From positions 246,870 to 310,869 of the forward strand of contig NZ_JAGSND010000004.1 in NCBI RefSeq assembly GCF_018128545.1: a stretch of DNA of 64,000 nucleotides, given 5' to 3'. The DNA is from Sinanaerobacter chloroacetimidivorans (GTDB taxonomy: Bacteria > Bacillota > Clostridia > Peptostreptococcales > Anaerovoracaceae). A model generated the notes under the pieces. It did not search any database. It was not told where the DNA came from and was given only the letters and a program-made list of their open reading frames with translations. Of this stretch, positions 16,165 to 24,426 are shown piece by piece; the first letter of the stretch is position 1; each line of letters begins with the position of its first letter. A program made the position numbers and the translations under genes.

Positions 16165-17670
16165 ATGAAACTATTACAGAGGACGCAAAGCATTTGCCCC
16201 GTTTGCCGGATCCCGCTTGCTGCGGCTTACGAATCAGACGGAGGAAAGGTCTTTCTGAGGAAAACATGTAAGGAACACGGAGTGTTTGAGTCCTGCATCT
16301 CAGAATCCGAAGAAGACTTTCTCGGCTGGATCGGGAATCCTGTGATCAATGTACCGCCGAAAAAAGCATTAACATCTGGAACAAAGGGGAACCTGGAACC
16401 GAATTTAACGGAAAGTCAATGTCCGCTGCACTGCGGGACTTGCGAAAATCATCTGCAGACAGCCTGCTGCGTGTTAATTGATATCACGGACAGGTGTAAT
16501 CAGCATTGTCCCTATTGTTTTGCCGAGGCAGAAAAGGAGGGACATGAGGGAACGGAACTTGAACCCGATCTTTCCGAAATGGAAAGAAAATTTGATTTGC
16601 TGATGGAGCTAGGTGAAGAAAGACCCTTCAATATTCAATTGTCCGGGGGCGAACCCACCATAAGGGAGGATTTGCCGGACATCATCCGCATAGCTAGGAA
16701 AAAAGGCTTTATCTACATTCAGATTAATACAAACGGAAAAAGGCTGGCATCAGAGCAGGGATATGCAAAGATTTTGAAGGATGCCGGTGCCAGCGCTGTC
16801 TTTTTGCAGTTTGACGGAACGGAGGATTCCATCTACGAAGTTCTTAGGGGAGAAGCGCTGTTTGAAATCAAGAAAAAGGCAATTGATCATTGCAGAAGGG
16901 CCGGGCTTCCTGTTACCATTGTGCCCACTGTGGTGAAACATGTGAACGTTGACAACATTGGTGCTATGATAGAGTTTCTGCTCCAAAACGTTGATGTTAT
17001 AAAGGGAATCCATTTTCAGCCGGTAAGCTTTTTTGGAAGACATCCGGATACGCTGCCCTTTGACGGGGAAAAACATAGGGACTTTGAGAACCGTGTCACC
17101 ATGTTCGATATCATGCATGAATTGGAACGGCAAACGGACGGAAAATGCAAATATGATGATTTTTATCCTATCACATCTGGTCATACCTTATGCTGTTTTT
17201 CAAGCACTTACCAAAAACAAAGGGACGGAAAGGTGAAAAGCTTGATCAGCTACAAAACAAAATTATCGGGTATAGGTTGCTGTGATAGGACGAACCCCCT
17301 TGATATTATAAAAAAGGATCGAAATTTTGTACTAAATAAATGGAATTTGCCGGACTCTGATGGGTCCTGCTGCTGTACAGGAATCGGGGATGCGGGTACA
17401 GAATCCGGGAACATGGTTGCAGGATCCGGGAATAAGGATAAAACCGGCGGCTGTAAAGACTCTGGATTTGTTTCGGAAAGCAGCGTTATGGATTTTGACC
17501 AGTTTCTGAGAGAACTCAAAGGAAGTATGTTTTCCGTATCGTCCATGGCATTTCAGGATATCAGCAATCTGGATGCGGAAAGATTGAAGCGATGCAGGGT
17601 GCAGGTGCTGTCTCCTGATGACCGGCTGATTCCCTTCTGCGCGTATAACAGCATTTATAGAGGTGTATAG
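16165..17670 (+). CDS. Radical SAM protein of the mop neighbourhood (TrsS-like)
   Basis: This is a 501-residue radical SAM enzyme. An N-terminal zinc-ribbon-like segment (CPVC near residue 13) is followed by CPLHCGTCENH at about 93-103, then the cluster motif C-x3-C-x2-C in TDRCNQHCPYCF, and LSGGEPTIREDLPD for SAM. The CPxHCGxCxxH segment before the radical SAM core also occurs in the tetraether lipid synthase-like branch. A poorly conserved Cys- and Gly-rich stretch (SCCCTGIGDAGTESG) near 405 may vary in length. NCBI calls its relatives TrsS, some of which are selenoproteins; no in-frame TGA occurs here. Its substrate is unknown. It lies 3 bases before the methyltransferase gene. Confidence 0.8.
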   Translation: MKLLQRTQSICPVCRIPLAAAYESDGGKVFLRKTCKEHGVFESCISESEEDFLGWIGNPVINVPPKKALTSGTKGNLEPNLTESQCPLHCGTCENHLQTACCVLIDITDRCNQHCPYCFAEAEKEGHEGTELEPDLSEMERKFDLLMELGEERPFNIQLSGGEPTIREDLPDIIRIARKKGFIYIQINTNGKRLASEQGYAKILKDAGASAVFLQFDGTEDSIYEVLRGEALFEIKKKAIDHCRRAGLPVTIVPTVVKHVNVDNIGAMIEFLLQNVDVIKGIHFQPVSFFGRHPDTLPFDGEKHRDFENRVTMFDIMHELERQTDGKCKYDDFYPITSGHTLCCFSSTYQKQRDGKVKSLISYKTKLSGIGCCDRTNPLDIIKKDRNFVLNKWNLPDSDGSCCCTGIGDAGTESGNMVAGSGNKDKTGGCKDSGFVSESSVMDFDQFLRELKGSMFSVSSMAFQDISNLDAERLKRCRVQVLSPDDRLIPFCAYNSIYRGV

Positions 17671-17672
17671 GA

Positions 17673-18404
17673 ATGAGCAATTTTAAACCAGGTGAATTTA
17701 GAATTACAAAAAAGGCTATGGACTTATGGAACCTGCCAAAGGGATCAAAGGTTCTGGACATTGGGTGCGGACAGGGAGAAACCGTAGAGTACCTTGAAAA
17801 GGAATACGGTTTTCAAACCTGCGGTATTGACCTTTCCATGGCCAGAATAAAAGAAGGAAAGACCAGAAATCCTGGACTTGATATCAGATATGGGGATGGA
17901 GAGTTTCTGGATGAATTTACCTCCTTATCCTTTGACGGTGTATCAATGGAGTGTGTGCTGTCGGTGATCAATCTGCCGGATGAAGCGCTTCATGAAGCGT
18001 ACTGTGTTTTGAAAAAGGGGGGGAAGCTTTTTCTCAGTGATTTGTACATAAAGGATCCCGATCCGGGATTCCTGAAAGCCCTCCAAAAGGAAGCAGACCA
18101 GCATAAAAGCCTTCCTCATAAAGAAGGAGAATGCAATACCGACTGCGCAGATGAACACAAAAACAGGCCGACCAATTTCAGATCCAGCGGGAGATTTGCA
18201 AAGGAACCGCTGCTGGAACAGCTGAAGGAAATCGGCTACATCAACATAACATGGGAGGATTGTTCCTTGGAGCTGGATCAATTTGCAGCGGAAAAGCTCA
18301 TGAGGGACGGTACCCTGGAGGGATGTCTCTGCGACGAGGCAATTCATCCGAAGGATCCGTACAAGACCGGTTACTTTATGCTGACTGCAGAAAAGCCGTT
18401 GTAG
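17673..18404 (+). CDS. SAM-dependent methyltransferase (TrsM / DVU_1556 family)
   Basis: The 243-residue class I methyltransferase has motif I VLDIGCGQGETVEYL (residues about 28-42), an acidic ribose-binding residue in CGIDLS, and DGVSMECVLSVI as motif II. Start is two bases after the trsS stop. The C-terminal part has CNTDC, CSLEL and CLCDEA cysteines that are unusual for a plain methyltransferase. Its gene always sits with TrsS-type radical SAM genes in this neighbourhood, so the two may modify the same molecule, perhaps a cofactor or a cysteine-rich partner. No substrate is known to me. Confidence 0.8.
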   Translation: MSNFKPGEFRITKKAMDLWNLPKGSKVLDIGCGQGETVEYLEKEYGFQTCGIDLSMARIKEGKTRNPGLDIRYGDGEFLDEFTSLSFDGVSMECVLSVINLPDEALHEAYCVLKKGGKLFLSDLYIKDPDPGFLKALQKEADQHKSLPHKEGECNTDCADEHKNRPTNFRSSGRFAKEPLLEQLKEIGYINITWEDCSLELDQFAAEKLMRDGTLEGCLCDEAIHPKDPYKTGYFMLTAEKPL

Positions 18405-18425
18405 AAATAAATGGAGGTCTCGTAA

Positions 18426-18800
18426 ATGAACCAAGATATTTTTGAGATGAAGATGAAGGGCTATTGCTGCAGTCAGATGATAATGGAATTGGGGCTCAAA
18501 AAACTGGATAAAGAAAATCCTGACTTGATTGCAGCTATGGCAGGTCTTTGCAATGGTGTTTGGCAGGGAAAAATCTGCGGGATCCTGTCTGCCGGGGTCT
18601 GCCTTTTGTATTTGGCAGACGCCGAAGAAGCCGGACGGACAAATGCAGATGCATTAAGTGAGTGGTTCTATGATTCTTTTGGAAGCACAGACTGTGATGA
18701 ACTCATGGAAGGAAATCCCCTGAATAAGATCGAAAAATGTCCTGTCATGCTGGAAGCAACCTTTCAAAAGATCGAGGAGCTTCTAGAATGGGACACCTGA
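18426..18800 (+). CDS. C-GCAxxG-C-C family protein (DVU_1555-like)
   Basis: The 124-residue protein carries the spaced cysteines of the C_GCAxxG_C_C family in degenerate form: GYCCSQMIM near residue 12, GLCNGV near 39, GKICGILSAG near 48, then single cysteines at about 81 and 95. The family probably binds a metal or Fe-S cluster, and selenocysteine replaces one Cys in some relatives; no in-frame stop appears here. It ends the mop accessory operon, directly before a strong terminator. Function unknown. Confidence 0.75.
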   Translation: MNQDIFEMKMKGYCCSQMIMELGLKKLDKENPDLIAAMAGLCNGVWQGKICGILSAGVCLLYLADAEEAGRTNADALSEWFYDSFGSTDCDELMEGNPLNKIEKCPVMLEATFQKIEELLEWDT

Positions 18801-18845
18801 TGTTTCGGCACGAATTCAGCATATCATCAAGCAGGCAGATCAAGT

Positions 18846-18883
18846 GCACTTGTAGGCGTTAGTCTACAAGTGCTTTTTTTTTT
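18846..18883 (+). terminator. Strong intrinsic terminator of the mop operon
   Basis: GCACTTGTAG (18846-18855) pairs with CTACAAGTGC (18864-18873) around GCGTTAGT, then ten T (18874-18883). Confidence 0.93.
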
Positions 18884-18922
18884 ATGTGACTTATCGGCAA
18901 GCTACCGTAAAGATTAATTGGA

Positions 18923-19444
18923 TTATTTAATTACTTTTACCGCCATGGTTTTAAAGATTGCATAGAGTTCGTCTCCTTTATTAATATTCATTTCCAGCAT
19001 AGACTGCCTGGTGATAAATATTAGCATGGGGATTCCGACGTTCAGAAACACCTTTGCACTCTTTTCATCGAAAATCAAATCTGTAACCGTACCTTTCATG
19101 ACGTTTCTCGCACTGCTAACCAAAGGGTTTTTGCTTAAAATGATGTCCTCAGGGCGAACGGAAATTTTAACCCTGCCGTCAAATTCGGTAGAAACATTGA
19201 TTTTTACATCTTTGATTAACGCATACTTTTCGTTTCCCTCTCTGATGATTTCCGCATCGTAAACATTATCTGTTTTTCTGGTACTCATAATATATAGTTC
19301 CAACTGCGACTGGGATACACGGATGCTTCTGCCGATACGATGCGCTTGTATATCTCCTCTTTTTATCATTTCGTAAATGGTATATTTAGAGAGCTTCAGC
19401 TTGTTTGCAAGTTCCTCCGGGGTATATAAGATTTCTTCATGCAT
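18923..19444 (-). CDS. HTH-TOBE oxyanion-responsive regulator (ModE-like function)
   Basis: AGGAGG nine bases before ATG 19444 fixes the start and gives 173 residues; the frame runs further upstream to 19480. Residues 4-55 are a MerR/excisionase-type helix-turn-helix (YTPEELANKLKLSKYTIYEM). Residues about 105-170 form a TOBE/Mop-type domain (ARNVMKGTVTDLIF, GDELYAIFKTMAVKVIK), which binds molybdate or tungstate. It is divergent from modABC and shares a 170-bp regulatory gap with it, so it probably represses modABC when oxyanion is abundant. Classic ModE has a different HTH, so this is an analogous design. Confidence 0.82.
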   Translation of the reverse strand: MHEEILYTPEELANKLKLSKYTIYEMIKRGDIQAHRIGRSIRVSQSQLELYIMSTRKTDNVYDAEIIREGNEKYALIKDVKINVSTEFDGRVKISVRPEDIILSKNPLVSSARNVMKGTVTDLIFDEKSAKVFLNVGIPMLIFITRQSMLEMNINKGDELYAIFKTMAVKVIK

Positions 19445-19519
19445 CCGTTTAATCCTCCTAATTCCTACTGAACCCAACAATATATAACTCTATTATACTA
19501 TAAATAATTATGAAAGCAA

Positions 19520-19548
19520 TTGACAACTTTCAATGATTACCATATAAT
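19520..19548 (+). promoter_or_regulatory. Consensus sigma-A promoter of modABC
   Basis: TTGACA (19520-19525), a 17-base spacer, and TATAAT (19543-19548): a perfect match in both hexamers and spacing. Such strength implies that control comes from a repressor. Confidence 0.88.
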
Positions 19549-19567
19549 TGAAGCAGTTGGTTTTAGT

Positions 19568-19591
19568 TTGGTTTAATTAGATATAAACCAA
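19568..19591. promoter_or_regulatory. Palindromic operator candidate downstream of the modABC promoter
   Basis: TTGGTTTA (19568-19575) and TAAACCAA (19584-19591) are perfect eight-base arms around an eight-base spacer. A further direct TTGGTTTT lies at 19557-19564. The site overlaps or follows the expected transcription start, a position suited to repression, most simply by the divergent HTH-TOBE protein. Confidence 0.6.
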
Positions 19592-19613
19592 TATAGAAAG
19601 AAGGCGTTTTGTA

Positions 19614-20414
19614 ATGATGAAAAAAATTAGTCTTGTTTTAGTAATTTTAATGATTTTTGCGCTTGCTTTTACGGGATGTGCGGGGAAACCGGAAAAGCCA
19701 CCTGCAGCGGAAGGCCCAACCGATGAATCTGTTGAAATCAATATTTCGGCTGCTGCAAGTCTGACCGATGCACTGACGGAAATCCAGGCAGAGTATGCAA
19801 AAGAAAGCAATGCCGTTTTACAGTTCAATTTTGCGGCCTCAGGAACGCTGCAGAAGCAAATTCAGGAAGGCGCACCTTGTGATCTTTTTATCTCGGCTTC
19901 CAAGGCACATATGGATGCCTTGCAGGATGCAGGTCTTATTGTGGCGGATTCCCGCAGGGATTTGCTGGGCAACGCTCTTACCTTGATTGCTGCTGCTGAA
20001 AAGGCCGATGCAGTTACACCAGAAGCACTGACAGGCGGTGATGTGACCAGCATTTCCATTGGAACACCGGAGTCCGTTCCGGCAGGCAAATACGCCCAGG
20101 AAGCGCTGGAGAACATGGGAATCTGGGATCAGATACAGGATAAACTGATTCTGGCGAAAGATGTAAGACAAGTTTTGGAGTATGTAGATACGGGTAATGT
20201 TGATTGTGGTCTTGTCTACAAATCCGATGCTTTGCTGCTCAAAACCGGTGTCGTCATCGGGGATTTGCCTGAGGACAGCCACAGCCCGATTATCTATCCG
20301 TCTGCTTTAATTGTGAATTCCGCACAGGCAGAAGCCGCTGCAAAATTCTATGAATTCCTGCAGACCGATTATGCGAAAGGTGTATTTGAGAACTATGGGT
20401 TTACAGTTCTTTAA
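19614..20414 (+). CDS. modA: Molybdate ABC transporter, substrate-binding lipoprotein
   Basis: The 266-residue protein has a lipoprotein signal with a lipobox FTGC (Cys22). The mature protein carries the ModA series AAASLTDALTEI, FNFAASGTLQKQI and GAPCDLFISAS, and later a conserved acidic residue in DVRQVLEYV and the GLVYKSDA segment. These make the oxyanion pocket in ModA. Two ATG codons (19614, 19617) precede KKIS; the first is listed. It captures molybdate outside the cell. Confidence 0.92.
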   Translation: MMKKISLVLVILMIFALAFTGCAGKPEKPPAAEGPTDESVEINISAAASLTDALTEIQAEYAKESNAVLQFNFAASGTLQKQIQEGAPCDLFISASKAHMDALQDAGLIVADSRRDLLGNALTLIAAAEKADAVTPEALTGGDVTSISIGTPESVPAGKYAQEALENMGIWDQIQDKLILAKDVRQVLEYVDTGNVDCGLVYKSDALLLKTGVVIGDLPEDSHSPIIYPSALIVNSAQAEAAAKFYEFLQTDYAKGVFENYGFTVL

Positions 20415-20523
20415 GAGAAAAGGTATAATATAGGAATCCGAATAAACTTTATTGACTCGAATGGTTTGAGGACAGGCCCTCTTTACCGGTCCTGTGAAAG
20501 CAAACCAAAATAAGGAGCTTCTC

Positions 20524-21195
20524 ATGTGGTCACCTATTATTCTATCCTTGAAAATCGCAACCATAGCAACTGTTTTTTCCTTTGCACTTGGGGTATTTTT
20601 TGCATATATCATCAACAAAAAAAAGATGCCGGGAAAAAATATATGGGAAACCATACTCATTTTACCGATGATTTTGCCTCCGTCGGTTATGGGGTACCTG
20701 CTGTTGATTGCCTTTGGAAAGAGGGGATTGATAGGTGGCTTTTTATTGGAGCACTTTGGGATTCAAATCGTGTTCACCTGGATGGGAGCGGTAATTGCCG
20801 CCTGCATCGTTTCCCTGCCCCTGATGTATCAAAACGTGAAGGCAGCTTTGGTGAGTATGGACCCCATCTATGAGAAGGCCGCTCAGACGCTGGGAAGCAG
20901 TGAGTGGAAAATCTTTCGGACCGTTACGTTCCCTCTTGCCTGGCCAGGGATTATCAGCGGAATTGTGCTTGCTTTTGCCAGAGCCATTGGTGAATTCGGC
21001 GCAACATTGATGATCGCTGGAAATATCCCGGGGAAGACCCAAACGATACCCACTGCCATCTATTTTGCGGTGGAATCCGGAAACACCCAACTGGCAAACC
21101 GTCTGGTTCTGATTATGACCATTTTCAGCTTTGTTTTAATCCTGGGGTTGAATACCTGGCTGAAGAGGATCAATTATATTGGAAAGCAGGGCTGA
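20524..21195 (+). CDS. modB: Molybdate ABC transporter permease
   Basis: AAGGAG six bases before ATG 20524 fixes the start, giving 223 residues with five predicted membrane spans. The EAA loop reads AFARAIGEFGATLMIAGNIPG near residues 155-175, diagnostic of ModB. A 109-base gap with no strong terminator separates it from modA. It works with ModA and ModC for molybdate import. Confidence 0.92.
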   Translation: MWSPIILSLKIATIATVFSFALGVFFAYIINKKKMPGKNIWETILILPMILPPSVMGYLLLIAFGKRGLIGGFLLEHFGIQIVFTWMGAVIAACIVSLPLMYQNVKAALVSMDPIYEKAAQTLGSSEWKIFRTVTFPLAWPGIISGIVLAFARAIGEFGATLMIAGNIPGKTQTIPTAIYFAVESGNTQLANRLVLIMTIFSFVLILGLNTWLKRINYIGKQG

Positions 21196-21200
21196 GGCTG

Positions 21201-21872
21201 ATGAATACGTATTTTAATATAAAAAAGAAGTTGGAACATTTCTCAATTGATATTGAATATGAATTTGAAAAGGGTGTTCTCGTGATCCAGGGAGAATCAG
21301 GTGCCGGAAAGACAACCATACTGAACTGCATCTCAGGACTGCAGACGCCTGATGAGGGAAGGATTGCTTTTGAGGATACAATGGTCTTTGATAAAGAGGC
21401 TGGGATCAATGTTCCGACGAGACTGAGGAATATCGGGTATGTCTTTCAGAATTACGCCTTATTTCCTAATATGACCGTACAGCAAAACATTGTATACGGT
21501 ATCAAAAACAGGCCGGAGTATAAGGATAAAGATAAAAAATCAGAACTTGTAATGTATTCGGAATACATTATGGAGACCTTCGGTATCGCTCATCTCAAAA
21601 GAAAATATCCAAACCATATCTCAGGCGGTGAAAAACAAAGAGTGGCTCTCTCCAGAGCGATTGTGACAAAACCCCGGCTGCTGCTTCTGGATGAACCTTT
21701 TTCAGCCCTGGACCAGCAGACGAAGGAGATCGTTTACAAGGAGTTTGCTGCATTCAAAGAAAACTTTCAGATACCTACCGTGTTGATTACCCATGATGCT
21801 ATGGAAAGTGAGATGTTTGCTGACCGTAGAATCGTCATCAAAGATGGTAAAATTATTGAGAAGCTGTTATAG
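21201..21872 (+). CDS. modC: Molybdate ABC transporter ATP-binding protein, short form without TOBE domain
   Basis: This 223-residue ABC ATPase has Walker A GESGAGKTT, Q-loop VFQNYALF, signature ISGGEKQRVALSRAI, Walker B LLLLDEPFSALD and ITHD. Classic ModC is about 350 residues with C-terminal TOBE domains that sense molybdate and shut the transporter. Those are missing, so sensing here may rest wholly on the separate HTH-TOBE regulator. It starts five bases after the modB stop. Confidence 0.88.
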   Translation: MNTYFNIKKKLEHFSIDIEYEFEKGVLVIQGESGAGKTTILNCISGLQTPDEGRIAFEDTMVFDKEAGINVPTRLRNIGYVFQNYALFPNMTVQQNIVYGIKNRPEYKDKDKKSELVMYSEYIMETFGIAHLKRKYPNHISGGEKQRVALSRAIVTKPRLLLLDEPFSALDQQTKEIVYKEFAAFKENFQIPTVLITHDAMESEMFADRRIVIKDGKIIEKLL

Positions 21873-21914
21873 CGTATACCAAAAACGCTGTTGTAGTAAG
21901 AAGCTGTTCTAGCC

Positions 21915-21942
21915 AGAAGCTGTTACAGCTTCTCTTTTTTTC
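21915..21942 (+). terminator. Intrinsic terminator of modABC
   Basis: AGAAGCTG (21915-21922) and CAGCTTCT (21926-21933) form an eight-pair stem with a TTA loop, followed by CTTTTTTTC. A second upstream copy of AGAAGCTGTT lies at 21899-21908. Confidence 0.85.
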
Positions 21943-21951
21943 TATTTGGGT

Positions 21952-21981
21952 TTGGAAAGCAGCTGCTGATTATGGTATAAT
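21952..21981 (+). promoter_or_regulatory. Promoter of the nucleotidyltransferase-phosphatase gene
   Basis: TTGGAA (21952-21957) and TATAAT (21976-21981) are 18 bases apart, just past the modABC terminator, giving a leader of about 90 bases. Confidence 0.55.
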
Positions 21982-22078
21982 AGCTTTAGTAAATTTGTTA
22001 AAAATCCCACTGGTTCAAATAATAAGAACGGGATTACTGTCAGCATCCACGGAGAAACGATTAAAGTAAGGGCGGGAC

Positions 22079-23305
22079 ATGGAACAAAATAATTCAAAGC
22101 TATGTGGAATCATTCTAACCGCAGGACTTTCCTCAAGGATGGGAAGCTTCAAACCTCTGCTGCCCATCGGAAGGAAATCTGCCTTGGAGCATGTGGCGGA
22201 TACGGTAAGGGAAGCCGGAATTTCCCGCATCATAGCAGTGACAGGATATCAAAAAGAGCAGTTAGAACCGCTATTGTTGTTGAAACAAATAACCGCTGTC
22301 TATAATGACCGGTTTCGGGAAGGAATGTTCACCTCCATACAGAAGGGTATCGAAGCAGCCGGGGAGGATGCGGAAGGTTTCTTTCTTTTTCTTGTGGACT
22401 GTCCACTTATACCGTCAGCGGTGGTTACAGAACTTTTGAGGGAGCATTACAGCCGGCCGGATTGTTTTCTTGTACCCTGCTATCAGGGGAAAAAGGGGCA
22501 CCCCCTTTATATACCGGCCTGCTACAGGGAAGAGATCCTCTCCTACCATGGGGAAGGCGGGCTGAAAGCAATTACCTCAAAATATGAGGACAAGCTTATA
22601 AAGCTTGAGGTTAAGCAGGAAGCAGTGGTCTTGGATATGGATACGGAAGAGGGATACCGGGAAGTCCTGGACTTCTATGAAAAGCAGATGCAGAGACCTC
22701 AGTCCTTCGATGAAGAAGATCCGAACCGGTGGAGGAACCTTTTAGGCGATAGGAGACTGTTTCTTGTCCGCCATGGAGAAACACAGCAGCACCGTGAAAA
22801 GATACTGCTGGGGCAAAAGGACATTCCTCTTTCTGAAAAGGGAATGGAACAGGCAAGGCTTGCGGGACAGGAACTTCAAAAGCAGCAGATTCATACAGAA
22901 CACATTTATGCCAGCGATTTGACAAGGACGGTACAAACTGCGGAAATCATCGCCGACATCCTCGACAGCAGGATCATCAAGGTGCCGAGCCTCAGAGAGA
23001 TGTCTCTGGGTGAATGGGATGGCTGCTACATCAGCGAAATTAAGGAAAAGTACCCGGAGGAATTTAGAAAAAGAGGAGAAAACCTTTTAACTTATAAATA
23101 TGGTAACAACAGCGAAAATTTTTATGATCTTCAGTATCGGGTCTTGAAAGGATTTCAAACGATCTTAGAGTCCGATGAACAAGAAGATATCATCATCGTT
23201 GCGCATGCAGGTGTAATCAAAGTGATTGTAAGCAATCTTTATCATACGGAATTAGAGAAGGAGATACGTGAAAAAATCCCCAATGGTGGTATTACAATGG
23301 TGTAA
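22079..23305 (+). CDS. Bifunctional MobA-like nucleotidyltransferase / histidine phosphatase (DVU_1551-like)
   Basis: The 408-residue protein fuses two enzymes. Residues 1-200 are an NTP transferase of the MobA/MocA type, with GIILTAGLSSRMG and KPLLPIG for nucleotide binding and VDCPL for metal. Residues 220-408 are a histidine phosphatase: LVRHGETQQHREKILL with the catalytic His, the acid residue region near SLGEWDG, and VAHAGVIKVI with the second His. MocA-type proteins attach CMP or GMP to Mo-molybdopterin. The same fusion appears as DVU_1551 beside Desulfovibrio mop genes, so it probably makes the dinucleotide cofactor of Mop-type enzymes. The phosphatase substrate is unknown. Confidence 0.85.
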   Translation: MEQNNSKLCGIILTAGLSSRMGSFKPLLPIGRKSALEHVADTVREAGISRIIAVTGYQKEQLEPLLLLKQITAVYNDRFREGMFTSIQKGIEAAGEDAEGFFLFLVDCPLIPSAVVTELLREHYSRPDCFLVPCYQGKKGHPLYIPACYREEILSYHGEGGLKAITSKYEDKLIKLEVKQEAVVLDMDTEEGYREVLDFYEKQMQRPQSFDEEDPNRWRNLLGDRRLFLVRHGETQQHREKILLGQKDIPLSEKGMEQARLAGQELQKQQIHTEHIYASDLTRTVQTAEIIADILDSRIIKVPSLREMSLGEWDGCYISEIKEKYPEEFRKRGENLLTYKYGNNSENFYDLQYRVLKGFQTILESDEQEDIIIVAHAGVIKVIVSNLYHTELEKEIREKIPNGGITMV

Positions 23306-23364
23306 ACCAAATGGGAACAAGCCAAAAAACAATCAATAATGCAATGGAGCAGGAGGTTACAACA

Positions 23365-24387
23365 ATGAAAGAGGTTTCGGTGCAGGATGCGGTGGGCATG
23401 GTGCTCGCACACGATTTAACCCAGATTATTCCGGGCGAATTTAAGGGAAGCAAATTTAAAAAGGGGCATATCATCCAAAGCGAAGATATTGAGATCCTTT
23501 TAAGTATGGGAAAACAGCACCTTTACGTAGTGGATAAGGAAGAAACCGACGTCCATGAAGATGAGGCTGCAGCCCGGATAGCGGAAGCAGCAGCGGGTAG
23601 AGGAATCCGTCTGGTGGCTCCCGGGGAAGGGAAAATAGAGCTGGTGGCGGAATATGACGGGTTGCTGAAGATAAACACTGCCATGCTGGATCAGCTGATT
23701 GATCAGGATGAGATTATGTTTGCTTCCATACACGAAAATCAATTGGTGCAAGCAGGTCAAAAGGTTGCAGGTACCCGGGTAATTCCGCTCTTTGTAAATG
23801 AGAGTGTCGTGAAGGGTGCCGAAAGAGTCTGTCAGAATGGATCTCTGATTGAGGTGCTGCCGTTAAAGTCTTTAAAGATTGGTCTGGTCACCACCGGGAG
23901 CGAAGTGTATTCCGGAAAGATTAAAGACGCTTTCGGCCCGGTTCTCCAGAAAAAGTTCACCGCTCTTGGCAGTACGGTAGTAAAGCAATTATTCGCAGAT
24001 GACGATGAGCAAATGATTGCCGACTGCATCAACCAGCTTATTGATGAGGGTGTGGATATGATCGGCGTTACCGGCGGCATGTCTGTAGACCCCGATGACA
24101 AAACGCCCACCGGAATTCGTGTCGCAGGAGGGCATATTGTCACCTACGGCGCACCTGTTCTGCCCGGAGCTATGTTCATGCTCGCTTACATAGGAAATGT
24201 ACCGGTGGTAGGTCTGCCGGGCTGTGTCATGTATAGCAGGGTAAGTATTTTTGATCTGGTCGTACCGCGAATATTAGCGGGGGAGATTCCCAACAGAAGA
24301 GATATCAAAAAACTGGCTCACGGAGGCCTTTGCCAGAATTGTGAGGATTGTACCTATCCAAGATGCGGCTTTGGGAAATCCTCTTAA
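23365..24387 (+). CDS. MoeA-like molybdopterin-binding protein with Cys-rich tail
   Basis: GGAGG eight bases before ATG 23365 fixes the start (340 residues). An N-terminal region of about 160 residues differs from MoeA and includes SVQDAVGMVLAHDLTQI and KGHIIQSEDI, followed by a MoCF-type domain with IGLVTTGSEVYSG, VTGGMSVDPDDKTPTGI and VVGLPGCVMYSR. In place of the MoeA GxPGxP proline there is GLPGC. The protein ends LCQNCEDCTYPRCGFG, a four-cysteine cluster that could bind zinc or Fe-S. This is the third MoeA-like protein in the window. It probably binds molybdopterin or its nucleotide form during maturation. Confidence 0.82.
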   Translation: MKEVSVQDAVGMVLAHDLTQIIPGEFKGSKFKKGHIIQSEDIEILLSMGKQHLYVVDKEETDVHEDEAAARIAEAAAGRGIRLVAPGEGKIELVAEYDGLLKINTAMLDQLIDQDEIMFASIHENQLVQAGQKVAGTRVIPLFVNESVVKGAERVCQNGSLIEVLPLKSLKIGLVTTGSEVYSGKIKDAFGPVLQKKFTALGSTVVKQLFADDDEQMIADCINQLIDEGVDMIGVTGGMSVDPDDKTPTGIRVAGGHIVTYGAPVLPGAMFMLAYIGNVPVVGLPGCVMYSRVSIFDLVVPRILAGEIPNRRDIKKLAHGGLCQNCEDCTYPRCGFGKSS

Positions 24388-24426
24388 TTAAGGGATCATT
24401 CTTACTTTTGGGGAAGGTTGGAAGAC

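Noticed and set aside
16165..18800. Selenocysteine codons in the radical SAM, methyltransferase or C-GCAxxG-C-C genes
   Set aside because: All three frames run without an in-frame TGA; cysteines occupy the expected sites.
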